A stretch of DNA of 64,000 nt from Cliona cf. orientalis (lineage: Eukaryota > Porifera > Demospongiae > Clionaida > Clionaidae), in assembly GCA_963930775.1 (NCBI GenBank), contig OZ005704.1, positions 1,054,001-1,118,000 on the forward strand, written 5' to 3'. Shown here in pieces: positions 11,501 to 25,208 of the stretch (the first letter of the stretch is position 1; the number at the start of each line of letters is the position of its first letter). A model generated the notes under the pieces. It ran no database searches and had not been told where the DNA came from. It was given only the letters and a program-made list of their open reading frames with translations. Made by a program: the position numbers and the translations under genes.

Positions 11501-13862
11501 ACTGACCACCATACCAGGACGAATCTCACGCTGGAGGGGAGCATCCTCAAGCTTCTGCAGGATCTGGTCAGATATATCAATCTCACCTGAAGGAGGGAGA
11601 GAGAGGGAAGAGAGAGAGAGAGACAGAGACAGCGTTATCACTGTGGGGGCCATGGGGTGTGTGCACTGTGCATTGGGTGCCATGCATGATCAGTCAGAAG
11701 TGGTCCCAATCGCCCTTGTTATTGTGTACATTAGACAAGATGCACATATCAGATAGATACACTATCTACATGTACATGGTACAATACTATACAGCTCCCC
11801 AGAGTTGTGTATACACCCACCAGTGAGTTTCTTTGCCATGAAGTGAGCGTAGAGCTCGGTTTGTGTGATGAGGAAGTTTAGCTTCCTTTGCTGTTTCTTG
11901 GCCTAAATGGAAAGCAAAGCCATACAGTTGTGTGATAATAGTCTAGAATACAACACTCTGGGAGTGAAAATACTCCAAAACACGTACAGTGGAACCTATT
12001 GCCCACAAATATGCACATGTACATGTATCAAGGTTAGTTAAGAAGTACAGTGACAAGTCTATGCAATGGGAGAAAAGCTTACGATACTTAAAATTCATGT
12101 GCCAATTTTTTTCAAACTCATGCAACCACCACACATACATATACTCATGCTCACACACACAGTATTTCTACATGTACATGTACCTCTCTCATCTCGTCAT
12201 CACGTCGTCTCTGTTCCATTGCCTCTTTCTCTGCCTTTTTCCTCTGCTCCTTCTCGACCCTCTCGTACCTTTTCCAGTAGGTCAGCGCTTCCCTCATCAG
12301 CCTCCTGGCTCTGGGCTGAATACTGCTCACCTCCTTGCTAGCTCGCTGGGACTTGGCCGCTACCTTCTTCACTTCACGCTGACACAATAAAGCAAGCTGA
12401 AAAAAAAAACGTTACAAAAATGTATAATAGCAATAAAATGGAACACACAAAGATGGAAGGTACTCAAATCAATGTTAAAGACACTGTATAGCAGCAAGGG
12501 TATGTTATAAGCTCATGATAGTGGGGAATTTCAAGAGTTAATATATTTTTGTGGATAGCCTATCTTCATCACTTAGCAGGTATACATGTAATTATTATAC
12601 CTTTTTGTTGTTTGTGACGACATTATGCCGGGACATGGCAAACATCTTGGCCACCTTTGGCACCTCCTTCTTCACGATGTGAGTCCAAAGCTTCTGTCTG
12701 TATCTCTCCTTTCCACCTTGATGTCGACGCCAACAGGGGCTTTCCCCACTCCTCCCTCCAGGGCTAGGCCAGAGCTGGGGTGGTAGTCCTTACTGCTGTT
12801 ATACTGCTCGTCGATAAGCTTGGAGTGATCTGGAAAGGGGTCGTCTGTCGATAGCAGCCCGGCACTGAAGTGCTTGTATCTGAGAAGCTACAAAGGCAGA
12901 ATATCAGGGAAGAATAAATCTGACACTAGAATTTGGTTAGAAATGGCAAAAACAGTTAATATGCTGTCTATTAATAATTATAGCAATGAGCATCATAAGA
13001 GAATGGCCAATAATGTAAAATTAACTTGCCCCAATACATTTCGGGTTTGCATGTGCGTGACTAAGAAGAGATGGTGGTTTCTTACCCTGGGGTTGCGTTT
13101 CACTCTCTTTTTCCACACTCGTTTCCGCTTGTGCTGTAGCTCGAGTAAGATATGTACCTGCTCCGTGTCGCTGAGGTCTGAGCCAGAGTCATCAGAACCA
13201 CTCTCCAACAAGTCCTATAGTGGCAACAAAACACAATACACGAAAAAAAATCATCAAATGCATGCACATTATTGTCTCCAAATGTAGGGAACCATCCCAG
13301 TGCCTGTTCAGAAACACCTATGCATACCTCATACATCACATTATTTCAGTTTGCCCCCCCCCCCCAAGTATATATTCTTAAAATTTTATACTACAAATAA
13401 AAAAGAGGGAGGATCTCATCAAAATTTAATATTACATGTACATGTATATGATGTCATACTGTCGGCAACAAGATATACCAGTAGCAATATCTTTTCATGC
13501 ACACGTACCTGGACCCATTTTCGTTCTTCAGTGACATGTGAGAAATTGTAGAGCTGTGTTTTTCTCCGCTTGTTGTTACTACTCTTACTGCTACTGTCGG
13601 CGCTGGCTTGACTCAGCAAGGATTTCGTCGACTTGAGAGCCTCATAGCCATCACGTGAAGTTTCCAGCGACTCATCGAGCACTCTTTCGACTTGGTTGAT
13701 CAGCCGGTCCAAGTTGAGAGCTCTCTGTAAGGTCTGTACGTGAAGAGGGAGAGCCACCGTTTGTCTCTGAGTCTTGGTACATGGTGAGGAGTCCTCCTGC
13801 TGTTTTGAGAGTTGGAGCGGTGGCCTGGAGGCTACTGTCACTACTCCTCCTCCAGTGGCCAT
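5559..13862 (-). CDS. INO80: INO80 chromatin-remodelling ATPase
   Basis: Twenty-three exons give about 1,576 residues, close to other animal INO80 (about 1,550). Exons: 13509-13862, 13086-13214, 12601-12887, 12184-12396, 11821-11902, 11411-11586, 11215-11287, 10878-11092, 10658-10753, 10441-10557, 10219-10304, 9769-10057, 9375-9542, 9119-9249, 8785-8949, 8587-8670, 7994-8480, 7566-7800, 7157-7379, 6999-7071, 6750-6908, 6433-6535, 5559-6343. The N-terminus has the YNFS...RKW motif, then a basic HSA/DBINO-type region (PRARRL...[11 protein letters not shown]). The Snf2 lobe 1 carries Walker A (DEMGLGKT, about residues 491-498) and a DEAQ box (about 598). A long family-specific insertion splits the lobes, and lobe 2 has DRAHRLGQ. 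The tail is low-complexity. Exon 3 needs one extra base to stay in frame, probably a lost base in the assembly. The enzyme slides nucleosomes in the INO80 complex. Confidence 0.95.
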
Positions 13863-14800
13863 AGCTCAGCCTTAGCTTGACTAGCTGGGAGCCACTTTCA
13901 CAGGTTCAAGACAGACTGAAAAGAGAGTGGAGGTAGCTACATGTACATGCAAAAAAAAATGAGAAAGGGTACAAATCTTATGTAATAGCAAAGACCTAAG
14001 TAAAGGCACTTCTGGTACTGTAGAAACCAGAACAGGCTCCCTTCACACGACTGAAGGTAGCTAAGACTCTTTTGGCCCACCCAGTTTAGCTATCTAGTTC
14101 TTAGTCACCTCACAGTCTCAAATCTCCAGGGTAGAAGTCTCTCTCGCGCTACGGTAGAAGCTTTTCAAATTTGAGTCTTCACTGGGCGAAGAACAACGCT
14201 TTGGTAAGCTTCAAACACGCGGCTACACAGTGACCGTAAGTCAGTAAACCCCACCGAGGCGGCAGGAAACGGCTACCTGTAACACCCATATCACCCGGAT
14301 TATCAATATGGCTCGCGACTTTTGCGGTACGTCGCGTCGATGCAGAAGCTCGCAGGTGCAGCGCAAAAACAACACAAACTGCGAAAAGAACTCACCAGCA
14401 GGTCCACTTTCAAACGGACATGTCAACAGCCTTGCACGGCCCGCACACGAGTGCTGACCTGGGAAATGGAGTGTGAGAAGTGCAGATTGTATGGCGCGTC
14501 GCTGCATGAGGCTGGCTGCAACCCCTGGCATTCTTCTCGCTGGCCCTAACAACGATATACACAAAGCCGGCTCCATCTTGTTCTTGGCGGGGGCTTCGTG
14601 AATCAAATAGAATATTAACCCCTTAGAGAACTTTGTGAACTTCAGTAAAACGTTAGGATACTATTTCGTAAACTATTAAAATATCCGAATATCTCCGCGC
14701 ACTAATTGCGGTTCATGACGTAATGACGGTGTCGTTAATTTTAACCCTTTTCACACAGTAAAGTGAGCAGACGCAAGACGGGCGCTAAGCTACTTCGAAG
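13863..14800. promoter_or_regulatory. Divergent promoter region between INO80 and MCCC2
   Basis: A 938-bp gap between two start codons facing away from each other. The middle part (14130-14600) is richer in CG than the surroundings, as expected for a housekeeping promoter, and the last 150 bp before the MCCC2 ATG are AT-rich. No TATA box is obvious on either side. Overlapping open frames at 14241-14606 are not supported as genes. Confidence 0.5.
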
Positions 14801-16519
14801 ATGTTGGGCATGAGATACAGCTTGAGGGGCTGCAATAGGCTTCTCTCTTCAGGGATACGGCCTGCTTTGGTGCGATTCTACCACGGAGAAGAGAAAGCCA
14901 GTGTGATAGGAACGCCGCTACAGCTGAGGGATGAAGTCAAGCACAATATCAGTCAAATGAAGGAGACAGTTTCCAACCTCCAGACCCTCATCAGCATTAT
15001 AGAACAAGGAGGCAGCGAATCTGACAGAAGCAGGCACTTAAAGCAAGGAAAACTTCTCCCTAGAGAGCGAGTCAACCTTCTCCTGGATCCTGGGTCGCCT
15101 TTTTTAGAACTTTCCCAGTTGGCTGCCCATGAGCTATACACCGATGACAGTGGGTCATTGGAGAGCGTCCCTGCAGGTGGGATCATCACTGGGATAGGCC
15201 GCGTGGCAGGTGTGGAGTGTATGATAGTAGCTAACGATGCTACAGTGAAGGGGGGAACCTATTACCCCATTACGGTCAAGAAGCACGTTCGAGCGCAGGA
15301 GATAGCACAACAGAATCGATTGCCGTGTATCTATCTTGTCGATTCGGGCGGAGCGATGCTTCGACATCAAAAAGATGTGTTTCCTGACCGCGACCATTTT
15401 GGCAGAATATTCTACAATCAAGCCAACATGTCTTCACAGGGGATTCCCCAGATTGCCGTTGTGCTTGGCTCTTGCACTGCTGGCGGTGCTTACGTGCCTG
15501 CGATGGCCGACGAAAGCATCATTGTCAAGCAACGAGGAACCATCTTTCTGGCCGGTCCACCTCTCGTAGAAGCCGCAATTAAAGAGAAAATTTCAGCTGA
15601 GAATCTTGGAGGTGCCGATGTACACTGTAGGATATCTGGAGTAGCCGATCACTATGCACTGGACGATCAGCATGCTCTCTATCTCGCCCGAAGGTGTGTC
15701 AAGTCCCTTAATTATAGGAAAGACCCCACAATTACCATTGAGACTCCCGAAGATCCACTCTATCCCACATCTGATCTATACGGAATCGTACCAGCCAATC
15801 TCAAGCAGCAGTTTGACATCAAGGAGGTGATAGCTCGCTTGGTCGATGGAAGCAGATTTAGTGAGTTTAAGGAGCTCTATGGACCAGCACTGGTGACCGG
15901 TTTTGCTCGTTTGTATGGCTATCCAGTCGGTTTTGTCGCCAACAATGGTATCCTCGACTCCCCCTCTGCTCTGAAAGGATCGCATTTCATCGAGCTTTGC
16001 TCTCAGCGAAAGATCCCTCTCATCTTCCTCCAAAATACCACCGGATTCGTAGTTGGTAAAGATGCCGAGCACGGTGGAATCGCTAAAAATGGAGCAAAAA
16101 TGGTCACAGCTGTAGCTTGTGCACAAGTTCCGAAATTCACCGTCATCGTTGGAGGCAGTTTCGGTGCAGGAAATTACGGCATGTGCGGCCGTGCCTACAG
16201 CCCTCGCTTTCTCTACATGTGGCCAAACGCACGCATCTCCGTCATGGGTGGAGAACAGGCGGCTTTCGTTCTTAGCTCCCTCCAGATTGCCAAGCTGAAG
16301 AAGCAGGGAGAGAAAGTTACCCCAGAGATGGTTGAGAAGATGAAGCAGCCGATTATCGACATGTATGACAGAGAGGGTCACCCGTACTTCTCCAGTGCCC
16401 GACTTTGGGACGATGGTGTGATCGATCCTGCCGACACGAGAAAGGTGCTTGCAATGAGCTTGAGTGCTGCACTGAACGCCCCCATAGCGGACACCAAATT
16501 TGGTGTATTCAGAATGTAG
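14801..16519 (+). CDS. MCCC2: Methylcrotonoyl-CoA carboxylase beta subunit, mitochondrial
   Basis: A single uninterrupted frame of 572 codons, matching the full family length (about 560). The first 25 to 30 residues are Arg/Leu/Ser-rich ([15 protein letters not shown]), fitting a mitochondrial transit peptide. Two carboxyltransferase halves follow, with family motifs such as [16 protein letters not shown] (N-half) and [16 protein letters not shown] (C-half). The protein forms the biotin-dependent enzyme with the alpha subunit MCCC1 and carboxylates 3-methylcrotonyl-CoA in leucine breakdown. All other complete conserved genes here have three or more exons, so the lack of introns is odd and suggests a retrocopy that replaced the parent gene, or strong intron loss. 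The frame is intact with all motifs, so it looks functional. Confidence 0.96.
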   Translation: MLGMRYSLRGCNRLLSSGIRPALVRFYHGEEKASVIGTPLQLRDEVKHNISQMKETVSNLQTLISIIEQGGSESDRSRHLKQGKLLPRERVNLLLDPGSPFLELSQLAAHELYTDDSGSLESVPAGGIITGIGRVAGVECMIVANDATVKGGTYYPITVKKHVRAQEIAQQNRLPCIYLVDSGGAMLRHQKDVFPDRDHFGRIFYNQANMSSQGIPQIAVVLGSCTAGGAYVPAMADESIIVKQRGTIFLAGPPLVEAAIKEKISAENLGGADVHCRISGVADHYALDDQHALYLARRCVKSLNYRKDPTITIETPEDPLYPTSDLYGIVPANLKQQFDIKEVIARLVDGSRFSEFKELYGPALVTGFARLYGYPVGFVANNGILDSPSALKGSHFIELCSQRKIPLIFLQNTTGFVVGKDAEHGGIAKNGAKMVTAVACAQVPKFTVIVGGSFGAGNYGMCGRAYSPRFLYMWPNARISVMGGEQAAFVLSSLQIAKLKKQGEKVTPEMVEKMKQPIIDMYDREGHPYFSSARLWDDGVIDPADTRKVLAMSLSAALNAPIADTKFGVFRM

Positions 16520-16823
16520 AATCCAAGAATTGATTTATAGTCTACGTGAATTGATTATTATTATTATTTTTTTACAATACTTGGACTGGTACTTTTATTC
16601 ATGCAAGTACAGGTATCATTATAGTCTGATTGTATTGACTTATCGAAGACTCCTTTCACCTCAAAATTGAATTGACTAAGCGAAATATTACAAAGGTCTA
16701 TTATAAACTACATACAGCAACACAACAGCATGGCTTGTGGCATTGTACTATAATACAAGAATTGTATTGAAATTCAAAGTCCCATAATGTTCAGCTCTAT
16801 CTTCTTGAGTGGCTATATAAAAG
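16520..16823. other. Convergent 3' flanks of MCCC2 and MDH1
   Basis: A 304-bp AT-rich gap between two converging stop codons. No canonical AATAAA is seen soon after the MCCC2 stop; the T-rich stretch at 16557-16575 may act in 3' end formation. Nothing coding is seen. Confidence 0.5.
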
Positions 16824-20071
<3,248 letters not shown>

Positions 20072-20314
20072 TATATTTTTCTGTGAATTGATTCCTGCTC
20101 TTGTCCTTGGACCTGCACTGCTGCTTCGGGATCTGCGATCTGTGAAGGATGCCTGTGATGACCTCTGCTATAGGGTGCACATCACGTATATCGGATCGCG
20201 GAAGCGATGAATTTCCACGTGCAATGATTTCCACAATACTAGTACTTCCTGTCTCATTTCCGTTCCAATAGAATTTGCATTGCTGGCACAATTTTATACC
20301 TGGATGATAGTATT
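20072..20314. promoter_or_regulatory. Compact bidirectional promoter, MDH1 / ERMARD-like
   Basis: Only 243 bp separate the inferred MDH1 start codon (minus) from the ERMARD-like start codon (plus). The interval must contain both 5' leaders and promoters. It has a moderately CG-containing core at 20150-20220 and no clear TATA box. Confidence 0.55.
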
Positions 20315-23300
20315 ATGATGGAGGTTGAGGATGCCCTGAGGCGGGCACATGGTGAAGGATCATCTCTCACACGCTCTTTCTGGTATGGAAAGTTTCTTCA
20401 ACTGCTTCCAGAAGATAATGTGGTCGAATATATCCAGCCATCAACACATCAAGGGATGCGATTGACAACCCCCGTTAACTCATCTTCCCAAACCGCAGCT
20501 CTGCTGAGTCAGCCAGTGGGTGGGGAGGAAGAAAAGATCTCACCGCTAATGACATATGCACAAGCACTATCCTCCCCTGATGGTGGCAATGTGGATTCAT
20601 TGATTCAGCGTGACACAGAGAATGGTGAAAAAACGCAGGGGATTATAGAACCTCGTGGTGATGTTTCTTCTCTGGATTATGGTCCTCACATTGCAGAGGC
20701 ACTGAAGTGTTTGAGACACTGCGAGACTTCCTTGTCCCCTAATGTATATGATTTGGTCGTAAACTCTATCCAGTTTGCGCCCCCTGAGCACTTAGCATCA
20801 ATCTCTCAGTCCACATCCCTCTTGCTAAAGGACTGCACACTAGACTGGAATATTGTATCAGTACTCTTTAATAATGGTATCCTGTAACTAACTACATTGT
20901 TACCAAAAATTTGCTCTACGTCTTGTGCTATGTTATCCTTATTTTGGCACAGAGTACAAAGACTACCCTAGTGGAGCAAGAACATGTGCAGCCATAGCCA
21001 AGAAAGTCTATCAAGAAATGACCAGTGATGGAGAAGAGCTGTTACTTGCCCTGAAGAATAAGTCAAACTTTCAGTGGACTCAAGTAAGAACACCACAGCT
21101 GATTCAACTTGAAGGCCAATTTTACTGATCTTTATTTGCAGCTGTTTGTTGACTGTATCGAAGAGCTACAGGGTGATAGTCCCCTCAGGGTGAACACCAG
21201 CTTGCTGATTGGAGCAGCTGGCTTTGAAAGAGCCCTCGGTGATGTAAGTGGTCTTTTATTAACTATTACAAAAATTAATGGTACTGTCTGTTAGGTATAT
21301 CTGAAAGTTTCCAAGGCAACCCAGTGCCCTCCGCTGCTCAGAGATCTCCTAGCAACAGCTGAACTAGAACAAACTTTTGGAAAGTCTGTAGTAAGTATAC
21401 TGATGTCTGTCCAGCTGATTGTATTCCCTATTGTTATTATCCAGATGTTCATGCTAAGCTGTATGATTGGTCCACCTGGTGGCTTAAATCTCAGAAATAT
21501 TTTATGGCATGGATTCGCTTCACCGTCTGAGATTTCTCAAGAGTTAGTGTAGTGATGCTTGATTCATGAATTTCATAACATATCCTTCCTCTATTTCACT
21601 TTAGGTATGCATATCTCTTCTTCATTATTGTTTCAACTCTTGGAAAGATGCTCCAGTCTGAGTTTGCTGCACCTTCCCTCCGTTTCAGTCACAGACCCTT
21701 CATCACTTTCCCCCAAGAATCACAATTTGCCAATATCTTCACTGGTAAACATTAATTTTATCATGCCAATTCTGTGTGTAGTCATGACATTCATTACTGA
21801 GTCTTTTCATTATAATTTTTATATACCTGCAGAGCTTGGTGATAGTGATTTGGTTGCTATAGAAAAACTATTTTCCCGATCGTTCTTCATTCTTCCGACA
21901 ATGCTACAAACATGGCAGTGTGCTTTGGAAGAATTCAAGAGGAACAGGTCAGCAAAGAGATCTACTGCATCAGTGTGTACATTTATCCATTATTGGCATC
22001 ATATTTTCTGATTTGTTAGGTATGGCCATTGTGTGTCTCTCCTTCTCCCCTGCCTTGAGCACGGCTTGAGGAGAGTGTTTGCCTGTGTCAATGGCTGCCC
22101 AGAGAGAGCACTCACTGCTGAAGTAAGGATGCACATCTTGCTCATCATTATTAAATTTTTGAACTGATCTTTTTGACTTTTAGTCGACCACTCTTTATAC
22201 AACATTTGATGAGGTAGGTATACATGGGCTATACAGCTATGACATTGTGCATTAATATTGTGTCACTGTGTCGGGTTATTATAGTATCAAATTTTTATGT
22301 GCAACTGTGAGGATAGATTCTCAGTCCAATCCTTCCAAATGGACAAGATAACCAACTCAAGGATGAAATAGGAGTGCCCAAGACTGTGAGACGTTTCAGC
22401 ATTGAATCATTATGCTCGATTAGATCCTTGAATAACTTTAGGAGATGCTCTTGGATCTGTTGGTTCACTCAGAAGGTCCAAGAGTTAGAGACAGGATCAG
22501 CCATGGAGAGGTTGGAAAGGGGGAGGGGGAGTTGTATCAAAGCTTGTTTTAACCAATAATTTATTCTTTGTAGGTTGACTTTTATCAGATGTCAAAGACA
22601 ATCTCCAATCACACCATCTGTATGGTGGCTGTCTTTTGCCTCCAGTATAGCATTGGAGTGGGGACTAAAGATTCTGAGCATAGTGAACATCAGGTGTACG
22701 AGCGTCTGCTAGCCAGTGAGAGAAAGTATGTCTCTCTGTTTCATCCACTATCGCTCTTAAGAAGAGAGGTAAGCAGCAGTGTATGTCCTGCTTTGGGGGT
22801 CAATTTTCACATGCACTTTATAAAGCAATTATTATTGTTCTGCTGTTCATAGTTCATTAATTTTATCCTTGTATCTTTTTGCTTTTCCTCACAGCTGTTA
22901 CAGCTAGTTTCATTGCTACATAATTGGAGGAACATCCCCTTACCCAGTGACTTTGAACTTGATGACCAAACAAAAAGAAATCAGGACTCCACGCTTGATG
23001 CAACATTTCAGACATTCTGTAGCAGCTGCAACCTGCGTCTACCACTGGAAGAGGCAGCCTATGGACAGTTGGAGAAGCTTATAGGTGCTGTGTGGGATAA
23101 GCCTATCAAAACACTCTTTCTGTCGAGGTATGCCATGGAGGTGACTGGGATAATGAGACAAACAGTTGAAAATGCTCTCACATCTGTCAGTCAGGTAAAT
23201 CGGTTATATATATATCTTTAGGTTTGTCAGCTCGAATTGATTATGGCATGCTACTGAAATCAGATCCATGAGATAGCATCTGCGAGGTTCAGGCAATATG

Positions 23301-23722
23301 AGGAGCGGCAGCTGCGCTCAAGACAGAGAGCTAACTATGATCATCTTTTGAGAAGGTGAGCTAGTTCTTTGTCAAGAGTTGCAAAGAACAATTAGTGACA
23401 GTAGATCTACTACTGTTTGTAGTTTAAGGCTCTACTCCAATGCAATGGCTACTCTGGTTATTTTACTGGTGTCAGTAGCTGCTGACCTTGATGCAGAATC
23501 ATTGATTAGGTAAACATAACGTTACTGTGACAAAGATTGAAGCTATTATTTTTATCCCTATCTGTTGGTAGATTTTTGAAGAAAGTGCTCCAGTTTGCCG
23601 AAAACTTCAAATCTCAAACGTCATCCACTAAAAACCGATGGGAAGAGGCTGATAAACTCTGTTATTCACTAGCTACGCTAGCAGAACAGTTACCTGTGGC
23701 ATCCTGTGTTATTGTCGACTAA
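20315..23722 (+). CDS. ERMARD: ERMARD-like DUF4209 protein
   Basis: Sixteen exons join without a frame break to 779 residues: 20315-20876, 20953-21083, 21142-21243, 21295-21390, 21445-21542, 21605-21744, 21833-21947, 22020-22122, 22184-22213, 22317-22385, 22442-22510, 22574-22768, 22895-23194, 23264-23355, 23423-23509, 23572-23722. The centre has the DUF4209 pattern [12 protein letters not shown], then [27 protein letters not shown] and VRDRISHGE. These fit the ER membrane-associated RNA degradation protein family. A hydrophobic segment ([13 protein letters not shown]) near the C-terminus could span a membrane, as in the animal protein. The biochemical activity is not established. The family call rests on motif memory, not on an alignment; the gene structure itself is strong. 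Confidence 0.75.
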
Positions 23723-24020
23723 AGAGATTCAATAATAATTGCAATACGCATAATTATGCGGTATTTGTCGCCAGCAGTACACTAGTAATCAGTCCCACTC
23801 CACATTGGTGGGTGTGGTCCCCTTCGTCTAATACTTATGGTATCGATGGTGATCATTGAATTCCACAACATTATGTGATCATGACAAAAGCTGAAATGAA
23901 ATATTATTATTGTGTTGCATAAATTATTATTATAGATACAGTGAATTTAGCCATTCAACATTAACAGTGATGAGTTTATTATAGATTGGCATGACAAAGT
24001 GAGTATATAGCTAGCAGTGA
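23723..24020. other. Convergent 3' flanks of ERMARD-like gene and MRPL11
   Basis: About 300 bp of non-coding sequence between converging stops. It contains a short palindrome (atacgcataattatgcggtat, 23743-23763) and a second hairpin (ccacattggtgggtgtgg, around 23800-23817). Either could be part of 3' end structure; no AATAAA is obvious. Confidence 0.4.
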
Positions 24021-25007
24021 TCATTTTTTGACTATTTCAATTCCAAGGCTCCTTGCAGAGCCGGCTATAGTCCTACACACACTTTCCAATGGCACACCAG
24101 CGAAAGCGGGGTCCTTTGACTTGATCTCTGCTATCTCGTAGATGTGCTTGGGCGTGATTCTCCCTGCTACCTCATGGCCGGGCGACGAGGCTCCCTTCTC
24201 TATTCCAGCAGCTGCTTTGAGGAAGTAAGAGACCGGAGGAGAGTTCATCGTGAAACTGAAGCTACGATCTGACTGTATTAATGTAGATATACAACGGGGC
24301 ATAATGTGACAGAAGGACTCACACCACTACGTACAGCCTTGCATTAAAATCAGGTCGTAGAACTGTATAGTACAACTATATACACTCTAACCACAGGTTC
24401 TCATAAGATTCTCATAGGTTCCCATAAGTTCCCATTGAGAACTGGTGGGAACCTATGACAGCTGATCAAGAACTTATGGGAACTTATGAGAACCAACCCA
24501 TGAAAACTTATGAGGATGTATACGATAATTAACACCTATCAGGGACTGTAAACCACTGAGAACCAGCCTACCAACTAAAGTTGATGAAGTATTATAGTTA
24601 TGTTGCTATGACAGAGAACTCTGAGAACCACAGAAACTGGTACTGTCTGCTCGGTGAAAAAAAGACTAATTTCATCTTTATAGTTTAGCCATGTCTACAG
24701 ATCACCCACCATGATCTTGACTACTGTTGGGATGGGTATGCCTGGTTTGATGTCCTTTGTCTTTTCGTTGAAGTCCTTACAGAAAGCACCAATATTAACC
24801 CCTTTCTGGAATGGTACAAAATTCATGGAAATTTATATCCCATGATGCACCGAGTCATATCACATAATTTGGCAAATAGATATTGCGTTCTAGAGCTCTA
24901 ACCTGTCCAAGAGCCGGGCCAAGTGGTGGCGATGGAGAGGCTTTACCAGCTGGTATGTACATTCGCAGAATACTCGCTAGCTTTGCAACACTGCCACGTT
25001 TAGCCAT
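24021..25007 (-). CDS. MRPL11: Mitochondrial large-subunit ribosomal protein uL11m
   Basis: Three exons, 24903-25007, 24710-24805 and 24021-24272, give 150 residues, close to bacterial L11 (about 142). The N-terminus is [14 protein letters not shown], then [18 protein letters not shown] and [15 protein letters not shown], the conserved N-terminal domain of L11. The C-terminal domain has the [15 protein letters not shown] and [16 protein letters not shown] signatures (here [14 protein letters not shown]). It binds 23S-type rRNA at the GTPase-associated centre of the mitochondrial ribosome. No long transit peptide is seen before the ATG chosen; an in-frame upstream extension exists but has no better start. 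Intron 2 contains a foldback sequence at 24396-24494. Confidence 0.93.
24396..24494. repeat. Imperfect inverted repeat in MRPL11 intron 2
   Basis: The left side (ggttctcataag, ttcccataagttc) is mirrored by the right side (gaacttatgggaacttatga, then gaacc). The arms are about 25-40 nt with a small insert and a loop of about 35 nt. Short variants of the same words (aacttatga, gagaacca) continue to about 24640, so the intron may hold a decayed foldback element. Confidence 0.7.
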
Positions 25008-25208
25008 CTTGAGCGTGGCCTGCAACAGCCTGAATAGCGCACACCGGAAATGGGTGGAGCATGCACGCCTGGCCGGCTGCGCGCACAATTGTAGCCCCAC
25101 CTTTTTGCGTGGGATGCTGGCAAGATACCTGCATAACTGGCTATAAAATGGTAGGAGCATCATTCTTTTTCCTAATCGTGAGCTGTGAGCCATAGCAGTC
25201 TTGCCGAG
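25008..25208. promoter_or_regulatory. Divergent promoter, MRPL11 (minus) and SRCR gene A (plus)
   Basis: A 201-bp interval between divergent ATGs. On the gene A side a TATA box (tataaaa, 25142-25148) lies 67 bp before the ATG. The proximal part has the block gcgcacaccggaaatgggtg (ETS-like ccggaaat core) and gccccacctttttgcgtggg. The whole block is repeated in front of gene B, which shows that it is a unit that was copied with the gene. Confidence 0.75.

Noticed and set aside
14241-14606. 121-codon frame between INO80 and MCCC2 (minus)
   Set aside because: Lies in the CG-rich divergent promoter, has no recognisable domain or splice partners, and an overlapping frame exists on the other strand.
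15776-16381. 201-codon open frame antisense to MCCC2
   Set aside because: Shadow of the well-conserved MCCC2 frame; no domain features.
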